Below are positions 29,701-38,547 of a stretch of DNA of 64,000 bases, piece by piece; within the stretch, counting starts at the first letter, position 1, and every line of letters starts with the position of its first letter. The stretch lies in assembly GCF_033898505.1 (NCBI RefSeq), contig NZ_JAXAFK010000001.1, forward strand, positions 1,922,001-1,986,000. Reading direction: 5' to 3'. Under the pieces are notes generated by a model, which saw nothing but the letters and a program-made list of their open reading frames with translations, was not told the origin of the DNA and did not search any database. This DNA is from Pectobacterium carotovorum (GTDB lineage: Bacteria > Pseudomonadota > Gammaproteobacteria > Enterobacterales > Enterobacteriaceae). Made by a program: the position numbers and the translations under genes.

Positions 29701-31764
29701 ATGAGTAACGTAAAGAGCATTGTGATCTGGCTGCTAGTCGGCCTGGCGGGCGCCTTTGCGTTCGCCACGCTGGCACTGAGCCGCGGTGAACACGTCAATG
29801 CCGTGTGGTTAGTCGTGGCTGCTGTATCGTGTTACAGCATTGCCTATCGATTTTACAGCCTGTTTATCGCCAAAAAAGTATTTGAGCTCGACGATCGCCG
29901 CCTGACACCAGCGGAGCGTCATAACGACGGCCTGGACTACGTTCCCACCAATAAATGGGTCCTGTTCGGCCACCACTTCGCCGCGATCGCCGGAGCCGGA
30001 CCGCTGGTCGGGCCAATCCTCGCCGCACAGATGGGCTTCCTCCCCGGTACGATCTGGATTCTGGTCGGCGTTATGCTGGCGGGTGCCGTGCAAGACTTCC
30101 TGGTGCTATTTATCTCCACTCGTCGGGATGGTCGTTCTTTGGGCGAGATGGCGAAACAGGAACTCGGGGCGTTCGCGGGTATCATCACCATGCTCGGTGC
30201 GTTGGGCGTGATGATCATCATTCTCTCAGCGCTGGCGCTGGTCGTCGTTAAGGCGCTGGCAGAAAGCCCGTGGGGGCTGTTCACCATCGCCGCCACTATC
30301 CCTATCGCGCTCTTTATGGGCGTTTACATGCGCTTTTTACGCCCGGGTAAGATCGCGGAAGTGTCCATCATCGGTTTTGTGCTGATGATGCTGGCGATTG
30401 TGTATGGCGGTAACATTGCCGCACACCCCTACTGGGGGCCGTTCTTCACGCTGAAAGGCACGTCGCTCACCTGGATTCTGGTGATTTACGGCTTCATCGC
30501 CTCTGTGCTGCCGGTCTGGCTGCTGCTGGCGCCGCGTGATTACCTCTCCACCTTCCTGAAAATCGGGGTCATTATCGGGCTGGCCTTCGGTATCGTGTTC
30601 GCGATGCCGGAAATGAAAATGCCCGCCGTTTCCCGCTTTATTGACGGCACCGGCCCGGTCTTCTCCGGTACGCTGTTCCCCTTCTTGTTTATTACCATCG
30701 CCTGTGGCGCGATTTCCGGCTTCCACGCCCTGGTTTCCAGCGGCACCACACCGAAGCTGGTTGAACGTGAAAGCCACATCCGCTTCATCGGCTATGGCGC
30801 AATGCTGATGGAATCCTTCGTCGCAATCATGGCACTGATTTGTGCCTCGGTTATCGAACCGGGCATCTACTTCGCCATGAACTCACCTGCCGCGCTGATC
30901 GGCACCACGGTTGAGAGCGCCTCGCAGGCCATCAATAGTTGGGGATTTGTGATTACCCCGCAGGAATTGAGCGCGATTGCCCATGACGTTGGCGAAGCCT
31001 CTATTCTTTCCCGTGCTGGCGGTGCACCGACCTTCGCGGTAGGCATGGCCTACATCATCACCGAGATCTTTAACAGCCGGGCGATGATGGCATTCTGGTA
31101 TCACTTCGCCATTCTGTTTGAAGCCCTGTTCATCCTGACCGCGGTTGACGCAGGAACGCGCGCCTGTCGTTTCATGGTGCAGGATTTGGTTGGGATCGCG
31201 ATTCCCAGACTGGCCAACAGCCACTCCTGGCTGGGGAATCTGGCCGGTACGACTGTCGCTGTTTCCGGTTGGGGATTCTTCGTGTATCAGGGGGTCATCG
31301 ATCCGCTGGGCGGGATCAATACGCTCTGGCCGTTGTTCGGTATCGGTAACCAGATGCTAGCATCGATGGCGTTAATTCTCGGCACCGTGGTGTTGTTTAA
31401 GATGAAGAAACAGCGCTATGCGTGGGTGACTATCGTTCCTACCGTCTGGCTGTTTATTACGTCGATGACGGCAGGTTGGCAAAAAATCTTCCATGAAAAA
31501 CCCAGCATCGGTTTTCTGGCACAGGCAAAACGCTTCGCGGCGGGTATTGAGCAGAACACGCTGATCGCACCGGCCAAATCGATTAAAGACATGGAAACCA
31601 TCGTCTTCAGTAACCAGATCAACGCCGCGCTGTGTGGGTTCTTCATGCTGGTGGCGGTAACGATGCTGGTTTCCGCCTTCTTCGTCATTCGCCGTGCGCT
31701 GAACAGCGATGTGCCAACGGCAAAAGAGACGCCAATTGTTTTACGAGACGGTGCTCAACCTTAA
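29701..31764 (+). CDS. cstA: Carbon starvation/pyruvate transporter, CstA family
   Basis: A 687-residue membrane protein with the CstA core: GEHVNAVWLVVA, GHHFAAIAGAGPLVGPILAA, LFISTRRDGRSLGEM and SGFHALVSSGTTPK. E. coli has two relatives, CstA (peptide/pyruvate uptake) and BtsT (pyruvate:H+ symport). The segments SSWGF-like/ITPQELSAIA, SILSRAGGAPTFAVGMAYI and AFWYHFAILFEALFIL look nearer CstA, but assignment between the two is not secure. The ATG at 29701 follows AAGGAG; the frame extends upstream to 29641 without a ribosome site. A CRP half-site-like TCACATTTT lies near 29595. In E. coli such genes are cAMP-CRP dependent. Confidence 0.85.
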   Translation: MSNVKSIVIWLLVGLAGAFAFATLALSRGEHVNAVWLVVAAVSCYSIAYRFYSLFIAKKVFELDDRRLTPAERHNDGLDYVPTNKWVLFGHHFAAIAGAGPLVGPILAAQMGFLPGTIWILVGVMLAGAVQDFLVLFISTRRDGRSLGEMAKQELGAFAGIITMLGALGVMIIILSALALVVVKALAESPWGLFTIAATIPIALFMGVYMRFLRPGKIAEVSIIGFVLMMLAIVYGGNIAAHPYWGPFFTLKGTSLTWILVIYGFIASVLPVWLLLAPRDYLSTFLKIGVIIGLAFGIVFAMPEMKMPAVSRFIDGTGPVFSGTLFPFLFITIACGAISGFHALVSSGTTPKLVERESHIRFIGYGAMLMESFVAIMALICASVIEPGIYFAMNSPAALIGTTVESASQAINSWGFVITPQELSAIAHDVGEASILSRAGGAPTFAVGMAYIITEIFNSRAMMAFWYHFAILFEALFILTAVDAGTRACRFMVQDLVGIAIPRLANSHSWLGNLAGTTVAVSGWGFFVYQGVIDPLGGINTLWPLFGIGNQMLASMALILGTVVLFKMKKQRYAWVTIVPTVWLFITSMTAGWQKIFHEKPSIGFLAQAKRFAAGIEQNTLIAPAKSIKDMETIVFSNQINAALCGFFMLVAVTMLVSAFFVIRRALNSDVPTAKETPIVLRDGAQP

Positions 31765-31787
31765 ACGCCACCGTCGCCCATTCCTCA

Positions 31788-31814
31788 ATCCCTCCCTCGT
31801 GGAGGGATTTTTTA
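31788..31814 (+). terminator. cstA terminator
   Basis: Stem ATCCCTCC/GGAGGGAT with a five-base loop, followed directly by TTTTTA. Classic Rho-independent terminator. Confidence 0.9.
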
Positions 31815-31918
31815 TGGCGTGTAACCCCTGCCCCTTACCCAAGCCCCATAAATAACAATAGCGCCGCATTTGCGACGCTATGTGGTTTTAAAGGTAACGA
31901 GAAAGACACCGCGGCGGT

Positions 31919-32614
31919 TTATTGTCCGTAATACGCGTTCTTACCGTGCTTGCGTAAATAGTGTTTATCCAACAGGGTTTGCTGCATCTCACCCAACTGA
32001 GGCGTTAGCTGGCGCGAGAAAATCCCCATGTAGGCCAGTTCTTCCAGAACAACGGCGTTGTGTACCGCGTTGTCGGCATCTTTCCCCCACGCAAAGGGGC
32101 CGTGCGAGTTAACCAATACGGCAGGGACATCTACCGGTGAAATACCACGCTGGCGGAAAGTTTCAGCGATAACTTGCCCGGTTTCCCACTCGTAACGACC
32201 GTTGATTTCCTCATCCGTCATCAGACGCGTGCAAGGAATCGAGCCATAAAAGTAGTCTGCGTGCGTCGTTCCCCAGGCGGGGATATCTTTACCGGCCTGC
32301 GCCCAGATCGTGGCATGGCGAGAATGGGTATGCACAATACCGCCAATATCGGCAAACGCCAGATACAGCACACGGTGGGTATCGGTATCTGACGACGGTT
32401 TCTTCGTGCCTTCTACCACCTTGCCGCTTTCCAGCTCAACGACAACCATATCCTCCAGCGTCATAGCTGAATACTCCACGCCGGAAGGTTTGATCACCAT
32501 CAGGCCACGCTGCCGATCTACCGCGCTGACATTTCCCCACGTAAACGTCACCAGATTGTGCTGCGGCAAGGCCAGATTGGCTTCCAGCACCTGTTTTTTT
32601 AGCGTTTCTAACAT
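31919..32614 (-). CDS. araD: L-ribulose-5-phosphate 4-epimerase
   Basis: Interconverts L-ribulose 5-phosphate and D-xylulose 5-phosphate in arabinose use. The 231-residue class II aldolase-like protein aligns with E. coli AraD throughout: [18 protein letters not shown], zinc ligands in [14 protein letters not shown], and [14 protein letters not shown] at the end. GGAGG precedes the ATG at 32614. There is no araB or araA here, so the gene is separated from the rest of the arabinose genes. Because it yields xylulose 5-phosphate it also feeds the pentose phosphate pool used by the apiose genes. Confidence 0.94.
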   Translation of the reverse strand: MLETLKKQVLEANLALPQHNLVTFTWGNVSAVDRQRGLMVIKPSGVEYSAMTLEDMVVVELESGKVVEGTKKPSSDTDTHRVLYLAFADIGGIVHTHSRHATIWAQAGKDIPAWGTTHADYFYGSIPCTRLMTDEEINGRYEWETGQVIAETFRQRGISPVDVPAVLVNSHGPFAWGKDADNAVHNAVVLEELAYMGIFSRQLTPQLGEMQQTLLDKHYLRKHGKNAYYGQ

Positions 32615-32947
32615 GTCGGCCTCCCATCGGCGAGATGACACCATTTTCGCGGCCTGACGAGCGCGTCGCTATGGGCTAAATCGCTAAAGACCTAGCGGTG
32701 TTCTGCTATGGGAAAAAGAAAGAGACACACCACAGAATTGTGCAAAAAACAGCCAAATTTATCAATTATTGCTATCGTTAACATAACGGAGGGGAATTAA
32801 GATTTTTTACCTGTTGCAGTTTTTTCCGATGATTATACTTGTCATCAAGCGGTAAAAGGCCCTGTTTCTTTATTTAATACCGTAAAAAGCACGTTGTTCG
32901 ATATTTCCTCACAAGAAACGTGAGACCAAGAGCAGAAGGGGAAAAAG
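32615..32947. promoter_or_regulatory. Divergent araD/osmB promoter region
   Basis: A 333-base gene-free interval that must hold the promoters of araD (minus) and osmB (plus). It is AT-rich, with runs such as AATTAAGATTTTTTACC near 32797. No operator could be assigned with confidence. Confidence 0.5.
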
Positions 32948-33163
32948 ATGAAATTAAACAAACGTTTTGCAACAGCCGCTCTGGCGATTACGCTTGCTGT
33001 TACGCTCGCAGGCTGTTCAAACATGTCTAAACGTGACCGTAATACCGCGATTGGTGCCGGTGCCGGTGCGGTAGGTGGGGCTATCTTAACGGATGGCGGA
33101 ACATTAGGAACGCTGGGCGGTGCAGCTATCGGCGGGCTGATTGGCCGTCAGGTCGATAAATAA
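32948..33163 (+). CDS. osmB: Osmotically inducible lipoprotein OsmB
   Basis: A 71-residue lipoprotein. The signal peptide ends in the lipobox LAGC (Cys23), followed by SKRDRNTAIGAGAGAVGGA and a glycine-zipper-like segment, as in E. coli OsmB. In E. coli it is induced by osmotic stress and in stationary phase. The ribosome site is AGAAGGGG. Confidence 0.95.
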   Translation: MKLNKRFATAALAITLAVTLAGCSNMSKRDRNTAIGAGAGAVGGAILTDGGTLGTLGGAAIGGLIGRQVDK

Positions 33164-33173
33164 CGAATTCGTG

Positions 33174-33210
33174 AGCAGCAGGTTCACGGGAGTAAACCTG
33201 CTGCTTTTTA
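33174..33210 (+). terminator. osmB terminator
   Basis: Perfect 11-bp stem AGCAGCAGGTT / AACCTGCTGCT followed by TTTTA. Confidence 0.9.
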
Positions 33211-33409
33211 TACTCGTCATACTTCAAGCCGCATGTGTGTTGGCTACGCTCAAATACTCGGCCCGTCGTGGGCCTCGCCCTGAAGGGCCGCTGCAAGCAG
33301 CGTTCAAATCTGCTCCCGGCAGATTTGTCACCCGAATCACTTACCTGAGTAAGCTCATCGGGATTCCCTCTCTTGCCGCCTTCATGCAACTCGAATTATT
33401 TAGAGTATA
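33209..33409. repeat. ERIC-like repeat with a central insertion
   Basis: About 200 bases, the same family as the repeat at 21915-22030 but in reverse orientation. It starts CTCGTCATACTTCAAG, contains TGTTGGCTACGCTC and CACTTACCTGAGTAAGCTCA, and ends CAACTCGAATTATTTAGAG. Relative to the other copy it has about 75 extra bases between the two conserved blocks (roughly 33253-33330). Insertions of about this size in ERIC units have been described for Yersinia. It lies between osmB and yciH, immediately next to the yciH stop. Confidence 0.83.
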
Positions 33410-33418
33410 TTTATATGC

Positions 33419-33754
33419 TTAGCCACCAGCCAGCTTAACCTTCATTCCTTTTGCTTCCAGGAGCTGTTTTAGCAGATCGCGTTTATCTCCCTGGATTTCG
33501 ATCACGCCGTCTTTCACTGAACCGCCGCAGCCGCATTTTTTCTTCAATTCAGCCGCCAGCTTATCCAGCGCAGCATCATCAAGATCGAGACCGCTGATCA
33601 GGCACACGCCCTTCCCTTTGCGTCCGCTAGTCTGACGCTGGATACGCACGATGCCATCACCTTTTGGCCGAGCGACTTGTTCTTCTTCCGGCTTAATACG
33701 CCCGGTTTCCGTGGAGTAAACCAGCTGGCTATTCTCGTCACGACGCATGTTCAT
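33419..33754 (-). CDS. yciH: SUI1/eIF1-like translation factor YciH
   Basis: A 111-residue protein with the SUI1 fold: [37 protein letters not shown] and [14 protein letters not shown], all as in E. coli YciH. The family binds the 30S subunit and resembles eukaryotic eIF1. Its ATG overlaps the pyrF stop (ATGA), so the two are co-translated. An internal ATG two codons later is an alternative start. Confidence 0.95.
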   Translation of the reverse strand: MNMRRDENSQLVYSTETGRIKPEEEQVARPKGDGIVRIQRQTSGRKGKGVCLISGLDLDDAALDKLAAELKKKCGCGGSVKDGVIEIQGDKRDLLKQLLEAKGMKVKLAGG

Positions 33755-34494
33755 GAGGCAGCCCCGTTTAGCAGTGAAGCACGAATCTCACGCAGCGTCT
33801 GTGCCGGATCCTCCGATTGGGTGATCGGACGCCCAATCACCATATAATCTACGCCAGCCTGCTGCGCCTGAACCGGCGTCATGATGCGGCGCTGATCGCC
33901 AACATCGCTGCCAGCGGGACGAATACCCGGCGTGACCAGCTTAAATGCCTGCCCGCATACCTGCTTCAACCGCTGCGCTTCATGCGCGGAACACACCACG
34001 CCATCCAGCCCGCTGTTATGCGTTAACACCGCCAACCTTTCCACCTGCTCAGCCGGGCTGACGGTAATACCAAGTCCGTGCAGATCGTCTTCGTCCATGC
34101 TGGTTAACACGGTTACGGCAATCAGCAGCGGTGCATCTTTACCAAACGGCACCAGCGCTTCTTTCGCCGCCGTCATCATGCGTGAGCCACCGCTGGCGTG
34201 GACATTCACCATCCACACGCCAAGATCGGCCGCGGCCGCAACGGCGTGAGCGACGGTGTTCGGAATATCGTGGAATTTCAGATCGAGAAACACATCGAAG
34301 CCGCGCTGTTGTAACGTCTGCACGAACTGTGGGCCGAATAAGGTAAACATCTCTTTGCCTACCTTCAAACGGCAATCCTGCGGATCGATACGGTCAACAA
34401 ACGACAGCGCCGCTTGCTGATTGGCATAGTCCAGCGCGACTACAATCGGGGATGATACCGTTTGATTCTTTTGCTGTAGATTCTCGTTTTTCAT
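33751..34494 (-). CDS. pyrF: Orotidine-5'-phosphate decarboxylase
   Basis: Last step of UMP synthesis. A 247-residue barrel protein with [13 protein letters not shown], the catalytic [11 protein letters not shown] (Asp-Lys-Asp) and [15 protein letters not shown]. It is in the conserved lapA-lapB-pyrF-yciH order. 181 bases separate it from lapB. Confidence 0.97.
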   Translation of the reverse strand: MKNENLQQKNQTVSSPIVVALDYANQQAALSFVDRIDPQDCRLKVGKEMFTLFGPQFVQTLQQRGFDVFLDLKFHDIPNTVAHAVAAAADLGVWMVNVHASGGSRMMTAAKEALVPFGKDAPLLIAVTVLTSMDEDDLHGLGITVSPAEQVERLAVLTHNSGLDGVVCSAHEAQRLKQVCGQAFKLVTPGIRPAGSDVGDQRRIMTPVQAQQAGVDYMVIGRPITQSEDPAQTLREIRASLLNGAAS

Positions 34495-34675
34495 TCGTCA
34501 CCCAGTCTCTTGCGAAGCCAAAATTCCCGCCGCATTCTACATGCCCCGCCCCCGAAATCCCAGCAACCTGAAGACTCACACAGTTAAAGAGGCCGACTGG
34601 AATCGAAATCACACAACGTTTTTAGTATGTTGTAACTAAATGAGATAAAGAACATCCGCTTGATATAGTGAGACG

Positions 34676-35845
34676 TTACTGACCGTCGAGCCCGCGGATC
34701 GGCTTTATGCTGGCCCAGGTGCGGCAGGAAGGACACTGCCAATAGAGTGATTGTGACGTGAAGCCGCATTTGCGACAGCTGTAGCGGGGTTTGGTGCGAA
34801 TCTGTTCGCCCACCATGTCGCGCAATCCCTGAAGATTTTCTTTTGTTCGTCCGTCTTCCGCTTCATGCAGGTGAAAATCCATCAGGCGATGGAACACACG
34901 CATTGTGGGATGGCGTTGAAGCTGACGGTTAATATAAGCCTGTGCCACCTCTGCGCCCTCTTCTCTTTCGAGGATGTCGGCCAGCATTAATTCCGCCGTC
35001 GCACCGGTATTCTCTTCCACGCAGCGTTTGAGGAAATTCGCCCAATCTAAGGGCTTATCTAAGTGCTGATAGCACTCCTGTAGCATCGGCAGTGTTTCAC
35101 TGACCAGCTCTTTATCCTGAGCGAGAACCTGTCGCAGCGCTTCCACGGCGCGCGCATAATCCTGCTGAGCCATATAAATACGCCCCATCATGATAGACGC
35201 GCGGGCACACTGATTGTCCGCCGCTGCTCCTTTCTTCAGGAGCGTTAACGCTTTATCCAGATCGTCGCTGCCCATCGCCAACAGCGCCAATTCGCAATAA
35301 AAATGGGCGATGTCCACGCGGAGCTGATCTTTTCCCATCTTGACCAGTTTTTCCGCGGCATCAATCGCCGCCGGCCAGTCGCTGGTCGCCTGATAAATCT
35401 GTAAGAGCTGCTGCAGGGCGCTACGCCGAAAATCTTCTTCATCCACCAACTGGTTGAAACTTTCTTCGGCACGGTCGTACAGCCCGGCGGCCATGTAGTC
35501 ACGACCCAGCTGTTGCACCGCCAGCAGACGTTGTTCAAAGGTTAAGGATGCGCTTTCGGTCAGCGCCTGATGAATACGAATCGCACGGTCAACTTCGCCG
35601 CGCGAACGGAACAGGTTACCGAGCGTGAGGTGGGCTTCAAAGGTGTTGCTGTCATCCTTAAGCATGTCGAGGAACAGCTCAACCGCCTTATCCTGCTGAT
35701 TGGACAACAGGAAGTTAACCCCGGTGACATACTCACGGGACAGGCGGTTGGACTCCTGCTCTTTGTCCTGCTGCGCACTTCTGCGCCCCATGTACCAGCC
35801 GTACGCGGCGGCCACGGGCAGCAACAGAAACAGCAGTTCTAACAT
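34676..35845 (-). CDS. lapB: LPS assembly protein LapB
   Basis: A 389-residue protein with one N-terminal membrane helix (LELLFLLLPVAAAYGWYMG), a series of TPR repeats filling about residues 35-340, and a C-terminal rubredoxin-like metal site CRKCGF...CPSCRTW. In E. coli it regulates LPS synthesis by controlling turnover of LpxC through FtsH, acting at the inner membrane. The start is 12 bases after the lapA stop. Confidence 0.96.
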   Translation of the reverse strand: MLELLFLLLPVAAAYGWYMGRRSAQQDKEQESNRLSREYVTGVNFLLSNQQDKAVELFLDMLKDDSNTFEAHLTLGNLFRSRGEVDRAIRIHQALTESASLTFEQRLLAVQQLGRDYMAAGLYDRAEESFNQLVDEEDFRRSALQQLLQIYQATSDWPAAIDAAEKLVKMGKDQLRVDIAHFYCELALLAMGSDDLDKALTLLKKGAAADNQCARASIMMGRIYMAQQDYARAVEALRQVLAQDKELVSETLPMLQECYQHLDKPLDWANFLKRCVEENTGATAELMLADILEREEGAEVAQAYINRQLQRHPTMRVFHRLMDFHLHEAEDGRTKENLQGLRDMVGEQIRTKPRYSCRKCGFTSQSLYWQCPSCRTWASIKPIRGLDGQ

Positions 35846-35857
35846 AGAGAGAATTCC

Positions 35858-36163
35858 TTAGTGGGTGACCGTCTGCACTGGCGCCACGTTCTCCTCGGTG
35901 GAGGTAGAAAGTTGTTGTTCCAGACGCTTGATTTTACGTTGTGCACGGCCAAGCGCAATGCGCTGACGCAGATAAAACAGACCACAGATAACCCAGCCAA
36001 GGACAAAGCCCAGGGCAAACAGCGTGGCAAGCAGTGTGGAGATACGATACTCCCCCTGTGCCAGCAGGTAGTTAAATGTCACAACCTGATCGTTGTGCGC
36101 GCCCAGTGTGACAGAAATGATGAATATCGCCAGCACGAGTAAAAAAATCAGCAAATATTTCAC
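35858..36163 (-). CDS. lapA: LPS assembly protein LapA
   Basis: A 101-residue inner-membrane protein with two helices (LLIFLLVLAIFIISVTLGA and an 18-residue segment near 45-65) and a C-terminal coiled coil, as in E. coli LapA. The family start requires the GTG at 36161-36163, which follows GGAAGGA; the frame is open upstream to 36220, but there is no ribosome site there. Cotranscribed with lapB. Confidence 0.94.
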   Translation of the reverse strand: MKYLLIFLLVLAIFIISVTLGAHNDQVVTFNYLLAQGEYRISTLLATLFALGFVLGWVICGLFYLRQRIALGRAQRKIKRLEQQLSTSTEENVAPVQTVTH

Positions 36164-36361
36164 ATTGTCCTTCCTGTGATATCCATTAACCGGATGAATT
36201 ATGCCAAATTTTGGCGACAAACCCCATTAAATTACCATGTCCGGCACGGACAGGGAAATCATGGCGTCAGCCCGATTTTTGTCGCCGCACTTATCACCAC
36301 ACTTCCACTGTACAAAAAACCAAAAACAAGAACCGCGCTCCACTGCCGTCTACGCTTGTTA

Positions 36362-36381
36362 TTTATTCTGTGCTGAATAAA
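36362..36381. promoter_or_regulatory. Possible autoregulatory site before the SorC-family gene
   Basis: TTTATTC-TGTGCT-GAATAAA, an inverted repeat 33 bases before the regulator's ATG. The ATTC-N6-GAAT spacing equals that between the inner halves of the paired repeats found at the transporter promoter of this locus. Weaker evidence than for those sites. Confidence 0.35.
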
Positions 36382-36414
36382 AATGACAGTAGCATGCCAG
36401 CAAGGGGAAAAGTC

Positions 36415-37359
36415 ATGTCAAAGCAGGACGAACAGCGATTATTGGTCAAGATCGCTACGCTCTATTATAGCGAAGGGATGAAACAAGCAGAAATTGCTGC
36501 CTCACTCCATTTGTCACAGTCTTTTGTCTCCCGCGCCATTACGCGCTGTGTTAAAGAAGGTGTGGTCAAAATCAGCGTAATTCAACCCCCGAACATGTTC
36601 ATGGGGCTGGAAGCGGCGATTCAGAAGCGCTACGGCATCGATCAGGCTATCGTGGTAGATGTCGCCGATAACGCTACACTGACGCAAATCAAGCAGGCGA
36701 TTGGCTCTGCGGCCGCGCACTATGTCCAGACCAGTATCCGTCCTGACGATCTGGTGGGTATCTCCTCCTGGAGCAGTACGCTGCGGGCGATGGTAGACAG
36801 CCTGCATCCGCAAAGCGTCAAGGCTCAGGGCGTCATCCAGTTGCTAGGTGGCGTGGGGCCAAACGGCAACGTGCAGGCGACGATTCTGACGCAAACCTTA
36901 GCCAATCAGCTGAGTTGTCCCGCTTACCTTTTGCCCGCGCAGAGCATCGAGCGGTCGGTAGAAGATCGCGCTCGTTTGGTGACCAGCGATGAGGTTTCCA
37001 ACGTGGTCGATAAATTTAGCGAGGTGAGTCTGGCGCTTGTGGGTATTGGCGTACTGGAACCATCGCAGCTGCTGAAAAATTCCGGTAACTACTATCACGA
37101 AGCGATGCTACAACAGCTGGCGGAACGCGGCGCCGTGGGCGATTTATGCCTGCATTACTACAATGCGGAAGGCGAACCGGTGTTGCAGGACGACGAAGAT
37201 CCGGTGATTGGTATGGCATTGCAGCAGCTACGTCAATGTCCGCGCGTAGTGGCACTGGCGGGCGGTGTCGAGAAAAGTGCGGCGATTCGCGGCGCGTTGA
37301 CCGGCCATTACGTTGATGTGTTGATTACCGATCGATTAACCGCCGAGACGCTGATCTAA
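36415..37359 (+). CDS. SorC/DeoR-type sugar-responsive regulator
   Basis: A 314-residue SorC-family protein. The N-terminal helix-turn-helix is MKQAEIAASLHLSQSFVSRAI (split near residues 22-42), and the C-terminal sugar-phosphate isomerase-like sensor contains DDLVGISSWSSTLRAM, QLLGGVGPNGNVQ and VVALAGGVEKSAAIRGAL. It is convergent with the apiose-type operon, of which it is the only regulator gene, so it is the likely controller, probably released by a phosphorylated pathway intermediate. The ATG at 36415 follows AAGGGG; the upstream open frame to 36211 is not supported. Confidence 0.88.
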   Translation: MSKQDEQRLLVKIATLYYSEGMKQAEIAASLHLSQSFVSRAITRCVKEGVVKISVIQPPNMFMGLEAAIQKRYGIDQAIVVDVADNATLTQIKQAIGSAAAHYVQTSIRPDDLVGISSWSSTLRAMVDSLHPQSVKAQGVIQLLGGVGPNGNVQATILTQTLANQLSCPAYLLPAQSIERSVEDRARLVTSDEVSNVVDKFSEVSLALVGIGVLEPSQLLKNSGNYYHEAMLQQLAERGAVGDLCLHYYNAEGEPVLQDDEDPVIGMALQQLRQCPRVVALAGGVEKSAAIRGALTGHYVDVLITDRLTAETLI

Positions 37360-37393
37360 CGTACTCATCACTCGTGGTGAGCAATAAGAGTAA

Positions 37394-37434
37394 CGTCAGG
37401 CGCAGGATAACTCCCCCCTGCTCCGCGCCTGACG
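37394..37434. terminator. Hairpin between convergent regulator and apsI
   Basis: Perfect 10-bp stem CGTCAGGCGC / GCGCCTGACG around a 21-base loop, lying between the two convergent stop codons. Probably a bidirectional terminator, though it lacks T-runs. Confidence 0.5.
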
Positions 37435-37447
37435 AACCGTGACGAAA

Positions 37448-38446
37448 TTACTCGTTAACGTTAATGGATGACAGCAGCGCATCCTGCACAATCCGCTGCG
37501 CCTGTAACGGATTCTGTGCTTCCTGCGCCGCCTGAAGCGCCGGGATGTCCAGCTTGTCCAGCGCACGATAGATGTGCTTCAGGAAACGAATGGACAGCTG
37601 CGCCGCCTCAACGTGGTTCTCGCGGAACGGGAACTGATCGAGCTGCCAGACGCCCTGCCAATTATTGATTTTCAGCACGTAGAAGAATTCAAAGATCTCG
37701 GTCATATGCACCGTGCCAACCACCAGATCGTCATCCCAGCCGCGCAGGTTGTCATTTACATCCATGCCGAACAGCCGACCGCGATCGATAATCAACTGGG
37801 CCGAGTCGGCCGGTGATTCACCGCCATACAGCGCATGCCCGAAGTCCAGCAGCACACCGACGTTATCCAGCCCAATATCTTCAATCCCCAGCAGCGTTCG
37901 CGCGGCAGAATCCCAGGTCATTTTCACGCGCGGTTCACGCGGCTTGTACTCAATAGCGAATTTCACATCGGGGTTAGCTCCCGCCAGATCGCGCATGCCG
38001 TCAACCGCCAGCTTCCACAGATTTTTATGGCTGACCTGGAACGGATAATCCCAGCCATCCTGACCCGGCCAGACTTTGACGTAATTCGCACCGAGTTCAC
38101 GCACAATGCCAGCAGATTCGTGCATTAATTCAAACGCCGCCGCTCGCGCCGCTGGGTCGGGATTAGTAAAGGCACCGCGCGACCACTTTTGCAGGTAAAT
38201 TTCCGGCGTGATGCCAATCGCCTTCAGCCCTGCATCCTTCAGCGCATCCTTCACTTCGCTGAGCGTCACGCCCGGTGTGAAGGGATAAGGCAAATCGACA
38301 TAGGAAAGCTCGCCGACGGCTTTCGCCGCTTTGATCTGATCGATCGTACTCAATGCCGGGCCGTAGCCGTCCACCGCGTAACGGTCAATATAGTTCGCAA
38401 AATGCCACAAGCCGGCGCCAAATTCAGGGTAGGTATACGTTGCCAT
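37448..38446 (-). CDS. apsI: D-apiose isomerase-type TIM-barrel protein
   Basis: A 332-residue sugar isomerase/epimerase (AP_endonuc_2 fold). Likely metal ligands lie in [25 protein letters not shown] and [10 protein letters not shown]. The neighbouring FGGY kinase and split transketolase are the set I recall for the D-apiose route, in which ApsI turns D-apiose into apulose; Pectobacterium enzymes were among those characterised, from memory. The ATG at 38446 is preceded by GAGGTGACTGTT. Last gene of the catabolic unit. Other branched or ordinary pentoses cannot be excluded from sequence alone. Confidence 0.75.
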   Translation of the reverse strand: MATYTYPEFGAGLWHFANYIDRYAVDGYGPALSTIDQIKAAKAVGELSYVDLPYPFTPGVTLSEVKDALKDAGLKAIGITPEIYLQKWSRGAFTNPDPAARAAAFELMHESAGIVRELGANYVKVWPGQDGWDYPFQVSHKNLWKLAVDGMRDLAGANPDVKFAIEYKPREPRVKMTWDSAARTLLGIEDIGLDNVGVLLDFGHALYGGESPADSAQLIIDRGRLFGMDVNDNLRGWDDDLVVGTVHMTEIFEFFYVLKINNWQGVWQLDQFPFRENHVEAAQLSIRFLKHIYRALDKLDIPALQAAQEAQNPLQAQRIVQDALLSSINVNE

Positions 38447-38498
38447 AACAGTCACCTCGTTGATTTGTAATAGTGTTGAGCTGCTTATCTTTCGTATC

Positions 38499-38535
38499 GG
38501 ATAGGTTCTTACTGCTAACATTTCTTACTGCTAAA
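38499..38535. repeat. Solitary MITE end and short direct repeat
   Basis: GGATAGGTTCTTA at about 38499-38511 equals one end of the element at 20644-20849. It is followed by two copies of TTCTTACTGCTAA. No second end is visible nearby, so this is a remnant at most. It lies in the kinase-apsI gap. Confidence 0.4.
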
Positions 38536-38547
38536 AGTGTCTTACGG

